64,000 bases of DNA from Streptosporangiaceae bacterium (GTDB taxonomy: Bacteria; Actinomycetota; Actinomycetes; Streptosporangiales; Streptosporangiaceae): NCBI GenBank assembly GCA_019239975.1, contig JAFAZE010000007.1, positions 1 to 64,000 of the forward strand. The letters are read 5' to 3'. The notes beneath the pieces are model-generated. The model ran no database searches. It saw only the letters and a list, made by a program, of their open reading frames with translations, and had not been told where the DNA came from. Shown in pieces: positions 26,339-34,578 of the stretch. Position 1 is the first letter of the stretch, and every line of letters begins with the position of its first letter. Position numbers and translations under genes: made by a program.

Positions 26339-26392
26339 GGACGGCCCATGCCTTGCCCGCGTTCGGGGCCGTCCAGATGGACGGCCCTTTTT
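26338..26392 (+). promoter_or_regulatory. transcription attenuator in the trpS leader
   Basis: Three mutually complementary strands are visible. Strand 1 GGGACGGCCC (26338-26347) and strand 3 GGACGGCCC (26379-26387) share GGACGGCCC; strand 2 GGGCCGTCC (26366-26374) can pair with either. The 2:3 hairpin has nine perfect pairs, a 4-base AGAT loop and a following TTTTT (26388-26392), an intrinsic terminator. The 1:2 pairing would be the antiterminator. Ribosome-mediated attenuation has been described for an auxiliary trpS in Streptomyces coelicolor. Confidence 0.72.
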
Positions 26393-26456
26393 GCTGGGGT
26401 CCGGCGTCTGGGCGGTGCCCGCATCTAGCCAGCCGCATCTATCGACGGAGGACCCG

Positions 26457-27560
26457 ATGACCGCTGAACTGCTCGACACCGACGACACCGTTCACGGCGA
26501 CACGCTTCACGAAGACACCGGCAACGGCACGCTCGCGGCCGCGCGGCGCCGTTCGGCCGAGCTCGAGGAGCTGGTCAGGCAGAACCCCGCTGCGTTCCGT
26601 ATCCTGAGCGGCGACCGGCCGACGGGGCCGCTGCACCTTGGGCACTACTTCGGCACCCTGCGCAGCCGGGTCCAGCTGGCTGGACGCGGCGTCCAGCTGT
26701 TCGTCCTGATCGCCGACTACCAGGTGCTGACCGATCGTGACCACGCCGAGCACCTCGGCGACTACGTGACCGGAATGGTGCTGGATTACCTGGCCATCGG
26801 GATCGACCCCGCGCGGGCGACGATCTTCGCGCACAGCGCGGTGCGGAGCTGAACCAGCTGCTGCTGCCGTTCCTGAGCCTGGTCTCGGTCTCTGAGCTGC
26901 GCAGGAACCCGACCGTCAAGGATGAGATCGCGCATTCCAGCCAGGCCGCCGTCAGCGGGCTCATGTTCACCTACCCGGTGCATCAGGCGGCCGACATCCT
27001 GTTCTGCAAGGCCAGCCTCGTCCCGGTCGGCCAGGACCAGCTGCCGCACGTGGAACTCACCCGGCTGATCGCGCGGCGTTTCAACGACCGCTTCGGGGCC
27101 CGGGTGTTCACCGAACCGGATGCGCTGCTGTCGGACGCGCCGCTGCTGCTCGGCACCGATGGCGGAAAGATGAGCAAGAGCCGGGGCAACGCGATCCCGC
27201 TCGCGGCGAGCGCGGACGAGACCGCCCGGCTCATCCGGGGCGCGCACCGACTCCGAGCGGCACATCAGCTACGACCCGGTTCGCCGGCCCGAAGTCTCCA
27301 GCCTGGTGCTGCTCGCGGCGCTGTGTCTCGGCCAGGATCCGCACGACGTTGCGGCCGGGGTCAGCGGCGCGGCGGCCCTGAAGCAAACGGTCACCGCCGC
27401 CGTCAACGATCACCTGGCTCCGGTCCGGGCCCGCAGGGCCGAGCTCGCGCGTGACCGGGGCTACGCGCGCCAGGTGCTCCGCGACGGCTGCGAGCGTGTG
27501 CGTGTCATCGCCGGCGCGACTCTGGCCGAGGTACGCGAGGCGATGCAGACCTGCTACTGA
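26457..27560 (+). pseudogene. trpS: tryptophanyl-tRNA synthetase, interrupted by two frame disruptions
   Basis: Class I aminoacyl-tRNA synthetase sequence charging tRNA-Trp, spread over three frames. Frame 1 from ATG 26457 (GGAGG upstream) has SGDRPTGPLHLGHYFG, the HIGH-type signature. At about 26844 one base is missing: VPELNQLLLPFL is expected, but the frame reads into a stop at 26850-26852. The second frame carries PTVKDEIAHSSQAAVSGLMFTYPVHQAADILFCKA, VPVGQDQLPHVELTR and the KMSKS motif GGKMSKSRGN. At about 27245 two bases are missing inside a GC-alternating run, and the original frame returns with TDSERHISYDP to the end. Restoring three bases gives 368 residues, a normal length. Either two sequencing/assembly errors or a young pseudogene. 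Confidence 0.85.
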
Positions 27561-28219
27561 ACGTCTTCCCGGGTGTCACGGGCGGGATCCAGCTTCTTCC
27601 TGTGCGGGAAGGGCTTGCGCCTGACGTCGACGGCACCCCAGAAGGCCACGCCGTTGATGACGATCTTCGGCGCCCCTGGCTTACCGGGACCGGTGGGCCC
27701 GTGCTCGAAGGCGCCCATCACCCCGGTGCCGGTGACATGCACCTCGGCATCCTCGGGCACGATGATCGCGATGCCGCCCATGACCGTGACGGCGTGGATG
27801 TTGACGACGCGCTCGGCGAACCGCGCGGTCCGCAGGTCGATCTCGCCGCCTGCCATGATGGCCACGGCGGTGAAATTCCCGGGCACCACCCATTCGCCCT
27901 TGCGCGAGAAACCGCCCATGACGGCGATGGCCGCGCTCGAGGTGGGCTCGCCGCCGAACCGGTTCGCCGCGGTACCGGCCGCCGGGGCGGGCGCAGATCC
28001 CGGGGCGGGCTCTATCGCGCCGTGCGGCAGGTCCTGGACGATCGGCTCCAGCTCGGCATACGTCTTCGCGGCGTACACGGCGCTCAGCCGCTCGTCGAGC
28101 TCGTCCATGCCGAGTCGGCCCTCGCCGGCTGCATCGCGCAGTATCTCTGCCATGCGCTCGCGATCTCGATCGGAGGCGCGCAGGCTCTTCGGGTCCGGGG
28201 CCGCCGGCGGATTGGTCAT
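27554..28219 (-). CDS. DUF1707 (SHOCT-like) protein with LiaF-like C-terminal domain
   Basis: 221 residues. The N-terminal DUF1707 domain (LRASDRDRERMAEILRDAAGEGRLGMDELDERLSAVYAAKTYAELEPIVQDLP, about 13-65) is followed by a linker and a beta-rich cell-wall-stress/LiaF-type domain with repeated turns (AIAVMGGFSRKGEW, AVAIMAGGEIDLRTARF, AVTVMGGIAIIVPED, VINGVAFWGAVDVR). No transmembrane helix is present in this member. Such proteins are frequent in actinobacteria and thought to sense membrane or envelope state, but the function is unproven. Its 3' end overlaps the last codons of convergent trpS by 7 bp. Confidence 0.85.
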   Translation of the reverse strand: MTNPPAAPDPKSLRASDRDRERMAEILRDAAGEGRLGMDELDERLSAVYAAKTYAELEPIVQDLPHGAIEPAPGSAPAPAAGTAANRFGGEPTSSAAIAVMGGFSRKGEWVVPGNFTAVAIMAGGEIDLRTARFAERVVNIHAVTVMGGIAIIVPEDAEVHVTGTGVMGAFEHGPTGPGKPGAPKIVINGVAFWGAVDVRRKPFPHRKKLDPARDTREDVQ

Positions 28220-28294
28220 GGAGAGAGCCTACGCTGCCCGTTTCCGGGCTGCTGATAACGGCGGGCCGCCGTTCAGAGCCGCCGGGTGTGCCGG

Positions 28295-29206
28295 CTACGC
28301 GGCGGGTGCCAGGCGGTCGAGGGTGGCGAGGGTGCCGGGGGGCAGGCGGAGGCCGCCGGCCGCGATGTTGTCGTGCAGGTGGGCCTGGCTGGTGGTGCCG
28401 GGGATGAGCAGGGTGTGCGGGTAGTGGGCGAGCTGCCACGCCAGGCCGGCCTGGGCGGGCGTCGCTCCGAGTGAGGCGGCGGCCGCGACGACGGCGGGAT
28501 GGTCTGTGACCCTGGCCACTCCGGGAAACCCGCCGGAGCCAAGGGGCCAGAACGGCACCCACGCGAGGCCGTGCTCGCGGCACAGGGCGAGCACCGGTTC
28601 ACTGGAGCGGTCAAGGACGCTGTAGGCGTTCTGCACGCATGCGATGCCGGCGGGTAGCGCATGGCGGAGTTGCCCGGGGCTGACGTTGCTCAGGCCGATG
28701 GCGCCGATCTTGCCCTCGTCCCGCAGCTTTATGAGCTCCGCAAGCTGGCTGTCCAGGTCGACAAGCTGGTCGCCTTCGGCCCTCAGGCCGGGAGGCGCGT
28801 CAAGCCGGCGCATGTTGACCACGGCCAGCTGCTCGGTGCGCAGGCTGGCGAGGTTGGCCTCCACGCCGGCGCGGAGCTGTTCGGGCCGCTGGGCCGGAAC
28901 CAGGCTGTGGCCGCTGTCGTCGACGCCGACCTTGCTCACCAGCACGAGATCATGCGGGTAGGGATGCAGCGCGTCGCGGATCAGCTCGTTGCAGGCCCCG
29001 GCTCCGTAGAACTGCGCGGTGTCGATGTGGTTGACGCCCTGGCCGACGGCGGAGCGCAGCACGGCCAGGGCCGTATCCCGGTCGGGAGCGGGGCGCCCGG
29101 GACGCATCGCGGCCAGCTGCATCGCGCCGAACCCGATCCGGGCGACGGTCCGCCCGGCGAGTGTGGCGGTGCCGCCGGGCGCGTTCTGTGTTTGTTCGGT
29201 CGTCAT
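28295..29206 (-). CDS. aldo/keto reductase
   Basis: NAD(P)H-dependent TIM-barrel oxidoreductase of 303 residues. Core motifs: RIGFGAMQLAA (about 22-32), VNHIDTAQFYGAGACNELI with catalytic Asp and Tyr (about 58-76), LVLVSKVGVDD with catalytic Lys, KIGAIGLSNVSPGQL, NAYSVLDRS, FWPLGSGGF and the cofactor-binding end LLIPGTTSQAHLHDNI. ATG 29206 is chosen over one 24 codons upstream because GAGGAC precedes it and similarity begins after it. The upstream region has two related inverted repeats (29257-29280 and 29300-29313) that look like repressor sites. Substrate unknown. Confidence 0.9.
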   Translation of the reverse strand: MTTEQTQNAPGGTATLAGRTVARIGFGAMQLAAMRPGRPAPDRDTALAVLRSAVGQGVNHIDTAQFYGAGACNELIRDALHPYPHDLVLVSKVGVDDSGHSLVPAQRPEQLRAGVEANLASLRTEQLAVVNMRRLDAPPGLRAEGDQLVDLDSQLAELIKLRDEGKIGAIGLSNVSPGQLRHALPAGIACVQNAYSVLDRSSEPVLALCREHGLAWVPFWPLGSGGFPGVARVTDHPAVVAAAASLGATPAQAGLAWQLAHYPHTLLIPGTTSQAHLHDNIAAGGLRLPPGTLATLDRLAPAA

Positions 29207-29256
29207 TGGGGCCGTCCTCGTTGCTGTCCCGAAGTGGCATAGTTGTGGCCGGGAGA

Positions 29257-29313
29257 CGATGCGGATGATCCTCCGCATCGCGACTCAGGCTAGCATAAAC
29301 GGAGGAATCTCCG
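29257..29313 (-). promoter_or_regulatory. paired inverted repeats, candidate operators of the aldo/keto reductase gene
   Basis: Site 1: CGATGCGGA (29257-29265) and TCCGCATCG (29272-29280) form a perfect 9-bp inverted repeat around TGATCC. Site 2: CGGAG (29300-29304) and CTCCG (29309-29313) around GAAT. Aligned on their centres they share 12 of 16 central bases. They sit 50-110 bp upstream of the reductase start, as expected for a TetR-like repressor; the regulator is not adjacent. Confidence 0.5.
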
Positions 29314-29365
29314 CTTACTCGGGACTGGCGCCGGCGCGAAAGCCGCCGGACCGGCTCGGTGTTAA

Positions 29366-29404
29366 GAGCGCCTCCCGGGTGGAGAGGAAACCCGGGAGGC
29401 GCTC
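29366..29404 (-). terminator. hairpin terminator after the CHRD lipoprotein gene
   Basis: A perfect 14-bp inverted repeat, GAGCGCCTCCCGGG (29366-29379) and CCCGGGAGGCGCTC (29391-29404), around an 11-base purine-rich loop, about 60 bp beyond the stop of the minus-strand CHRD gene. No T-run follows, as is usual for actinobacterial terminators. Confidence 0.6.
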
Positions 29405-29463
29405 GGCGGGGATTGTGCCGCAGGTCCCGCCGTCTCATGGTCCCTGCGGCATGGGGGGATCGT

Positions 29464-30606
29464 TTACCAGTGAGTTGGCATCGCGGTGGGGTTGCCGGAG
29501 GGGCTGCTGCTGGCGCTGCTGCTGGGGGCGCCGGTGGGCATCGTCATGGTGGGCGAGCCGGTCGGCATCGCCGGGCTCGGCGAAACGGACGAGGAAGGTG
29601 ACGGTGATGCGGACGGGGACCCGGAGGGGGTGCTGCCAGCCGTTGCGAAGGTCGTGATGTCGGTGCAGAGCATGGGCCTGAAGTTCAGGGTGGGCATGCC
29701 GTTGGCCAGGATCTGGTTCATGCCGCCCTGGTGCAGGTTGAGGTACCAGTTGCCGGGCGCGGGCACGCTCGTGACCCCGCTGACTACCCGGGTCTGGTCG
29801 ATGATGTCGCCGTTGGCGTCGGCGGTGAAGTCGGCCAGCATGTACTTGACCGGGCCCTGGTTCTGGCAGCTGCCCAGGTGGATGTGCGCGGCGTGCGGTC
29901 CCGGGTTCAGCCCGTACGCCGTGACGGTGATGGTGAGGGTCTGCGCGGCGGAGTCGTAGCTGAGCGTGGCCCGGCCGGCGGGCCGGCCGAAACTGGCGCC
30001 GTTCGTGTCGAAGGTGACGGCGTGGAAGGCGAACACGCCGCCGCCCTCGGGACGCGGGGGCAGCACGCTGGTTTCCGCGATCCGCTCCGCGGCCAGCGGG
30101 TCGCCGCTGCCGGTGCCGAGCCTGACCACGAACCGGCTGAGCGGCGGCAGCCAGCGAACCCTGTCATTCGAGGTCAGCGTGGTGTCAGCCTGGCCGGCGG
30201 AGTTAGCGGTCAGCGCCGGGAACCCGACCCGGTGCCCGAACGGGCCCTGGATGGATACCGCGTGCGAGGATCCGGGAGTCAGCCCGAACATCTCCACCTG
30301 TGCCTGCAGATGACCGTCCTGTCCGCGCTCAAGCTGGACAGTACCGGCTGGCATCGGCGCCAGGATGTAGCTGCCCGGCCCGGTATTCACGCCCGCGCCG
30401 GATCCCTGGGTCACCGGGGAACCCGAGCCCGCTCCGGAACCGGCCACGGAGCCCGTGCCGGTCACCGCGGCCACGGACGCCGGAGCCGTCACGCCCGAGT
30501 CAGCGGGCTTCGGCCCTGCGGAGGTCGTGGGCGGCGTGCACGCGGAGACTCCCAGGCCGATGCCGGCCAGGGCAAGAGACCCGAACAGCAATTTAGTGTT
30601 TCTCAC
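29464..30606 (-). CDS. CHRD-domain lipoprotein
   Basis: A 380-residue exported lipoprotein. The signal peptide ends at the lipobox GVSAC (Cys about 23). A Thr/Ser/Gly linker, a first beta-rich module (about 75-190, LERGQDGHLQAQVEMFGLTPGSSHAVSIQGP) and a CHRD-like module (about 200-325, with LTITVTAYGLNPGPHAAHIHLGSC and GNWYLNLHQGG) follow. Both halves share the pattern of a short turn ending in HA-x-x-I, so they may be diverged repeats. The last 60 residues are Ser/Pro/Thr/Met repeats, a wall-spanning or mucin-like tail. CHRD domains occur in secreted proteins of unknown role; His pairs suggest metal binding but this is not established. Confidence 0.75.
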   Translation of the reverse strand: MRNTKLLFGSLALAGIGLGVSACTPPTTSAGPKPADSGVTAPASVAAVTGTGSVAGSGAGSGSPVTQGSGAGVNTGPGSYILAPMPAGTVQLERGQDGHLQAQVEMFGLTPGSSHAVSIQGPFGHRVGFPALTANSAGQADTTLTSNDRVRWLPPLSRFVVRLGTGSGDPLAAERIAETSVLPPRPEGGGVFAFHAVTFDTNGASFGRPAGRATLSYDSAAQTLTITVTAYGLNPGPHAAHIHLGSCQNQGPVKYMLADFTADANGDIIDQTRVVSGVTSVPAPGNWYLNLHQGGMNQILANGMPTLNFRPMLCTDITTFATAGSTPSGSPSASPSPSSSVSPSPAMPTGSPTMTMPTGAPSSSASSSPSGNPTAMPTHW

Positions 30607-30835
30607 AGCAAGTCCTCACCGTGGGGATTCAGGCAGCCGAGGGGCTTGTGTCCCCGGACCGCGACGGCGGATGCCGTCAGTAGCGGTCACGGCCGGTGGC
30701 AGGCGCCGGTTCGCCAGTTAATGACCTTGAAAGAACTCCGGCACAGGCCAGGCGCTGCCAGGCGGCGAGCACCGTCGCTGTGGCGGATCGCCGCGCCGGG
30801 GAGCCATGTCATTCCCGACATGTGTAGCCGATCCG

Positions 30836-31636
30836 CTATGTCAGGTAGGTGGTGGGCCGGGTTGCGCGGCTGCGTCCGGAGGGGCCGGTCCAGATCATGA
30901 CTCCCGGTTCCGGCTGCTCCAGTCTCCACCCGGTATCTTGTTTGCATCTATGGTGGTGCCTGCACGGAGGGCCCAGATTGCACTGGCAGGTCGGGCCCGA
31001 TGGCCACGGCACGGTGTGGTCGGCGTCGCATTCGGCGGCGGGGCGGGTGCAGCCGAAAAAGTGGCAGCGGGCGGTGCGGGCCGTGATGAGGTGCCTGAGT
31101 TTGCGGCTGGGCCGGTAGCCGGGCTCATAGCTGGTGTGATCGCAGCTGCCTTCCGCGATCGGGGTGAGCGTCACCCGCAGGCGGCGGAGGAAGTCCGCGG
31201 CCTGCCCGATTTCGCTGGCCGACGGACCATCGCGGGTTCCGGCGCGCTTGCCGCGACCGCCAGGCCGGTCACGGCTCCCGCCGCTCCCTGCGCTGCCTTC
31301 GTCTGCTTGGCTTTCTCCGCCCGGTCTGCTTGGTGCGGGACCTGGATGCGGGCCGGGGGTGGGGTACTGGCTGGGGTGGTAGGGGTGCTGGCCGGGTGCG
31401 CAGCCGTGCGCGGTGGCGGTGCCGTCGTGGCCGGTGATGGTCACGCACCAGCGTGTGGCGGGGTGGGTGGAGGCGGTGGCGGCCAGGTCGCGGGCGGCGC
31501 CGGGGTCGAGCAGGCCGAACCCGGCGGCGTCGCCGGGGGCTGCGCCGGTGCCCAGGAGGGTGGCCAGCGGGACGGTCAACGTTCCTTCGTATCCGTGGTA
31601 TGTCGGTATACCGTCCGTGACCGGAGTTTGTCTCAT
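30836..31636 (-). pseudogene. C-terminal (HNH endonuclease) part of a DUF222-HNH gene, separated by an inserted element
   Basis: From about residue 20 the frame reads as the second half of actinobacterial DUF222-HNH (13E12-type) proteins: LTVPLATLLGTG, GFGLLDPGAARDLAATA, HPATRWCVTITGHDG, a Pro/Ser linker, then the zinc-HNH nuclease RCHFFGCTRPAAECDADHTVPWP with CRHHHRCKQDTGW. The first 19 residues (up to YHGYEGT, upstream of 31580) do not fit the family and belong to the inserted DNA. The missing first half ends at ALIN at about 38485, 6.9 kb away, which is exactly where this part begins. Whether this fragment is translated is unknown. Confidence 0.8.
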
Positions 31637-31639
31637 CCC

Positions 31640-31997
31640 ATCGTCCCATCACGCGCGTGTCTGCACGTATAAGGCACGTACGCGGATGAGACGAGAGTAT
31701 GGGCCGTTCACAGAACGTGACCGGCCGTCTATGTCTACGTCCAGCGCCGCGCGTCTGCACTCGATGGGCGAAGAGAGCTCGTAGACGTAGACATAGACGA
31801 TCACATAGCGTAGTCAGATTTTGGAGGCTCCTCGCGGTTGTGCAAGTGCAGGTGCATAGTGCACGAGTGGCCATATACGTGCAGACGCGCGAGGAGTCGT
31901 GCACTTGCACTAACCCGTGCACAGACTGAGGCTGCCTGACTGCCTACGTAGCGTAGGCTGGACCGGCAGGCGTCATCCGCTGTTGAGAGAGGCTCTC
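31640..31997. promoter_or_regulatory. repeat-rich control region at the left end of the element
   Basis: No gene. Two nested structures are visible. First, a perfect 15-bp inverted repeat, GTCTATGTCTACGTC (31727-31741) and its complement (31784-31798), each made of repeated GTCTA/TAGAC pieces. Second, from 31840 to 31922, six or seven copies of GTGCA in both orientations, including an 11-bp inverted repeat GTGCAAGTGCA (31840-31850) and TGCACTTGCAC (31900-31910). This cluster lies just upstream of the regulator gene and may be its operator array, a replication/transfer site, or an attachment-site arm. Confidence 0.6.
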
Positions 31998-33599
31998 ATG
32001 GCTGCTGACGGCACGGGCAAGAACCGGCCGGGCGCACCGAAAGCGCCGAATCTGGTATTGCGCCGTATCCGGGAGCAAGAACGTCATGAAACGCGCGAGG
32101 AGTTTGCCGATGCGATGGCGCGTGTCGCGCGCGAGATGGGAGCGTCTGTCTATCCTGACGCGAAATACGTCGCGAGGCTTGAGACAGGGGATATCAGGTG
32201 CCCGCGGCCGCTGTACCGAAGCATTCTCTCCCAATTGTGCGGGCGGCCCTTTAGCGCCCTTGGTTTCAGTCCCCCTCCCGGTCTTTCCCTGCCCGGCGAT
32301 CACGGTTCCAGGCATCCCGGTCCCGCTAATGCCGATGGCGTGGCGCCGGCGAAGCGCATGAACGTGGCGCTCCGTGGCGCGGTAATGGCTAGCGGCCTGG
32401 AAGTGCCACAAATAGCGCGTAAAGTGGGGGTGGACCCAAAATCTGTTCAACGGTGGATCACGCGCGGCGTAGTCCCGCACCCAAGACACCGCTGGAAGAC
32501 ATGCGAAATCCTCGGATGTGATGAATCCGAACTATGGTCCCACGAGAGTGGCAGCCGTAAGGAATCGCAGGCTAGTGGAGCTTACGTAGGGACTGATCAG
32601 AATGTCGCACAGCAAGCCTCGCCTGCTATTGCCGAATTGTGCGCTGCTCTGACAGATTACGGTTTCGGGCTCGATCAATTTGCTTCGCTTCCCCGTGATA
32701 TGATGCCGTCGCTTCAAAATCTCGAGCGCGACCTTGAAGTTGTCTTCAGCGCGTACCAGCAGTCGCGCTTCTCGGCCGCCGCGAGCCGGGTTTCTATGCT
32801 ATTGACTGACGCCCAAGTAGCCGCACGAGAATGTAAGGCGACAGAGCGAGCCAGAGTCCTGAGAGTGCTGGCTTTGTCTTATCAAGCCGCCGCATCGCTT
32901 TTGACCAAAGGCGGGCAGCCTGACATTTCCTGGATTGCCGCCGAACGCGGGTTGAACGCTGCTGAAGCTTCTGGCATGCCAGCCGTCCGGCTCTCGCTGA
33001 TCCGATCGGTTGCATTCGCATTGCTCTCAACGGGGCGCTTTGAATCCGCAATAAGGCTCGTGGAGTCAGGCGCAGGTTCTCTAGAAAGTGAAATTACTGA
33101 AGATGATACCGGGCTATCCGTTTACGGGACACTTTTTCTCGCGGGCTCTATGGCTGCGGCGCGTTTCGGTGATGGGTCAAGGACTGCCGAGTACCTACGG
33201 GAAGCAGACAGCGCGGCGAGTCGTCTAGGCAAGGACGCAAACCACCTTTGGACTGCTTTTGGGCCTACGAACGTCGCTATTCATCGCGTCAACACGGCTG
33301 TTGAACTAGGCGATATACAAACCGTGCTAGACTATGGCCTTTCATTGAATACTAAGGCGGTGCCAACGGAACGCCGAGTGAGGTATCTCCTAGACGTCGC
33401 CCGGGCACATAGCCTGATAGGAAACCAGGAGGGAGCACTAGGAGCGCTACTAACTGCTGAAAGGCTAGCACCTGAGCAGGTGCGCCAGCACTACCTGACC
33501 AGAAAGGTAATCACGGCTTTGATTAAAAGCGCAATAGGAAGACCATCTGTCGAACTTGACAAGCTGGCCGCACGCGTTAACGGACGAGATCTAATCTAA
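31998..33599 (+). CDS. two-HTH (XRE-type) regulator with TPR-like C-terminal half
   Basis: 533 residues of lower GC than the flanking chromosome. Residues 20-90 form an XRE-like helix-turn-helix (RRIREQERHETREEFADAMAR, KYVARLETGDIRCP, YRSILSQLCG). Residues 120-175 form a second one (GLEVPQIARKVGVDPKSVQRWITRG, KTCEILGCDESELW). The remainder is helical with repeated ARVLRVLALSYQAAASLL, AAERGLNAAEASGMPAV and LLDVARAHSLIGNQEGALGALLTAERLAPEQV, the pattern of TPR units. ATG 31998 is preceded by GAGAGG at 6 bases. Its stop and the NUDIX start overlap by one base (TAATG). A peptide- or metabolite-sensing regulator of the element is likely; the GTGCA-rich region just upstream may be its target. Confidence 0.8.
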   Translation: MAADGTGKNRPGAPKAPNLVLRRIREQERHETREEFADAMARVAREMGASVYPDAKYVARLETGDIRCPRPLYRSILSQLCGRPFSALGFSPPPGLSLPGDHGSRHPGPANADGVAPAKRMNVALRGAVMASGLEVPQIARKVGVDPKSVQRWITRGVVPHPRHRWKTCEILGCDESELWSHESGSRKESQASGAYVGTDQNVAQQASPAIAELCAALTDYGFGLDQFASLPRDMMPSLQNLERDLEVVFSAYQQSRFSAAASRVSMLLTDAQVAARECKATERARVLRVLALSYQAAASLLTKGGQPDISWIAAERGLNAAEASGMPAVRLSLIRSVAFALLSTGRFESAIRLVESGAGSLESEITEDDTGLSVYGTLFLAGSMAAARFGDGSRTAEYLREADSAASRLGKDANHLWTAFGPTNVAIHRVNTAVELGDIQTVLDYGLSLNTKAVPTERRVRYLLDVARAHSLIGNQEGALGALLTAERLAPEQVRQHYLTRKVITALIKSAIGRPSVELDKLAARVNGRDLI

Positions 33600-34087
33600 T
33601 GGACAACCCAACGGCCAATTTTGCAACACCACGCCTGGCTTCCGGCGCGCTCTTTGTCGACCATGATAAGATTCTCCTGGTCCGCAAAACATACGGAAAT
33701 GGCTGGGACATTCCGGGCGGCTATGTCGACCGTGGCGAATCGCCGGCTGGCGCATGCGAACGCGAAGTACGAGAAGAACTGGGCCTGAACAAAACTGTTG
33801 TGCGTCTATTGGTTCACGATTGGGCACCAAGCGACGCCGAAGGTGACAAGATTCTCTATGTCTTTGACTGCGGAAAGCTCGGTGAGGACGAGAGCCATAT
33901 TCGCCTTGAAGGCACTGAAATCGACATGACAGCATGGGTGCTGGTCAACGATCTTGCACGCTATGTAATACCACGTCTAACACGCAGGCTGACTAACGCA
34001 TACCGCTCGTACAAGTCCGGTGAAGTCTTGTACCTGGAACACGGCAAGCCGGTACTTGAGAGCGAAACGCGCAATGGTCCCGCTTGA
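33599..34087 (+). CDS. NUDIX hydrolase
   Basis: 162 residues with a complete Nudix box from Gly41 to Leu63: GYVDRGE, then REVREELGL, matching GX5EX7REUXEEXGU. Upstream strand GALFVDHDKILLVRKTYGNGWDIPGG is typical. It cleaves a nucleoside diphosphate linked to another group; the substrate cannot be read from the box. Translationally coupled to the two-HTH regulator. In the Streptomyces element pSAM2 a Nudix-motif protein, Pif, gives transfer immunity, so an element-protective role is possible, but coupling to a TPR regulator is also seen outside mobile DNA. It is followed by a non-coding stretch and a bidirectional hairpin. Confidence 0.88.
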   Translation: MDNPTANFATPRLASGALFVDHDKILLVRKTYGNGWDIPGGYVDRGESPAGACEREVREELGLNKTVVRLLVHDWAPSDAEGDKILYVFDCGKLGEDESHIRLEGTEIDMTAWVLVNDLARYVIPRLTRRLTNAYRSYKSGEVLYLEHGKPVLESETRNGPA

Positions 34088-34578
34088 ACGACGCCAGCGG
34101 CTATTTCGTGGCGCCGCATTTAACGCACATTGTTACCATAACTGACTTCCCGTCTTTGGTCACTTCTTGGGTGACGAATACGTGAGAGCAGTCTTGCTTA
34201 GGCATAACCTACCTTCCGTCTCTTCCATCCATGTCCTGGATGGTCCGCTCACAGGCATCAGCAGCCCCGGACTGTCACGGTGCGACCAGCACCTTCCCTG
34301 TGTTGTGCTGTTTATGCTGGCGGGTGCCTCCTCTGCGGTCAGCCGTTGTGCGCAGCACGACGGCCCCCGGTGCCATCTGTACCGGGGAACCTGTGTTCCC
34401 TGACGGGCCGCCCCGGCCTTTTCCACGGGCGAGGGGCGGCCCGTCCCCCTTTCTCGGTTCCTTTCTCACCTCCCAAAGCGGGCGCGAACCGGTGCTTACA
34501 CGTGGCGACAGTAGTGTGCTCGCTCCGGGTCGCAGGCGAGGTATACGCACAATGCCAGGGGTACGGGTATTACGAATG
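34088..34578. other. convergent intergenic stretch
   Basis: No gene is supported between the NUDIX stop and the end of the opposing oxygenase gene. Small frames here are Cys/Pro/Arg-rich and overlap one another. The only structure is the hairpin at 34402-34445. Confidence 0.55.
34402..34445. terminator. bidirectional terminator between convergent operons of the element
   Basis: A perfect 13-bp stem, GACGGGCCGCCCC (34402-34414) and GGGGCGGCCCGTC (34433-34445), with an 18-base loop and CCCCTTTCT following on the plus strand. It lies between the convergent NUDIX and oxygenase genes, where termination in both directions is expected. Confidence 0.7.
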
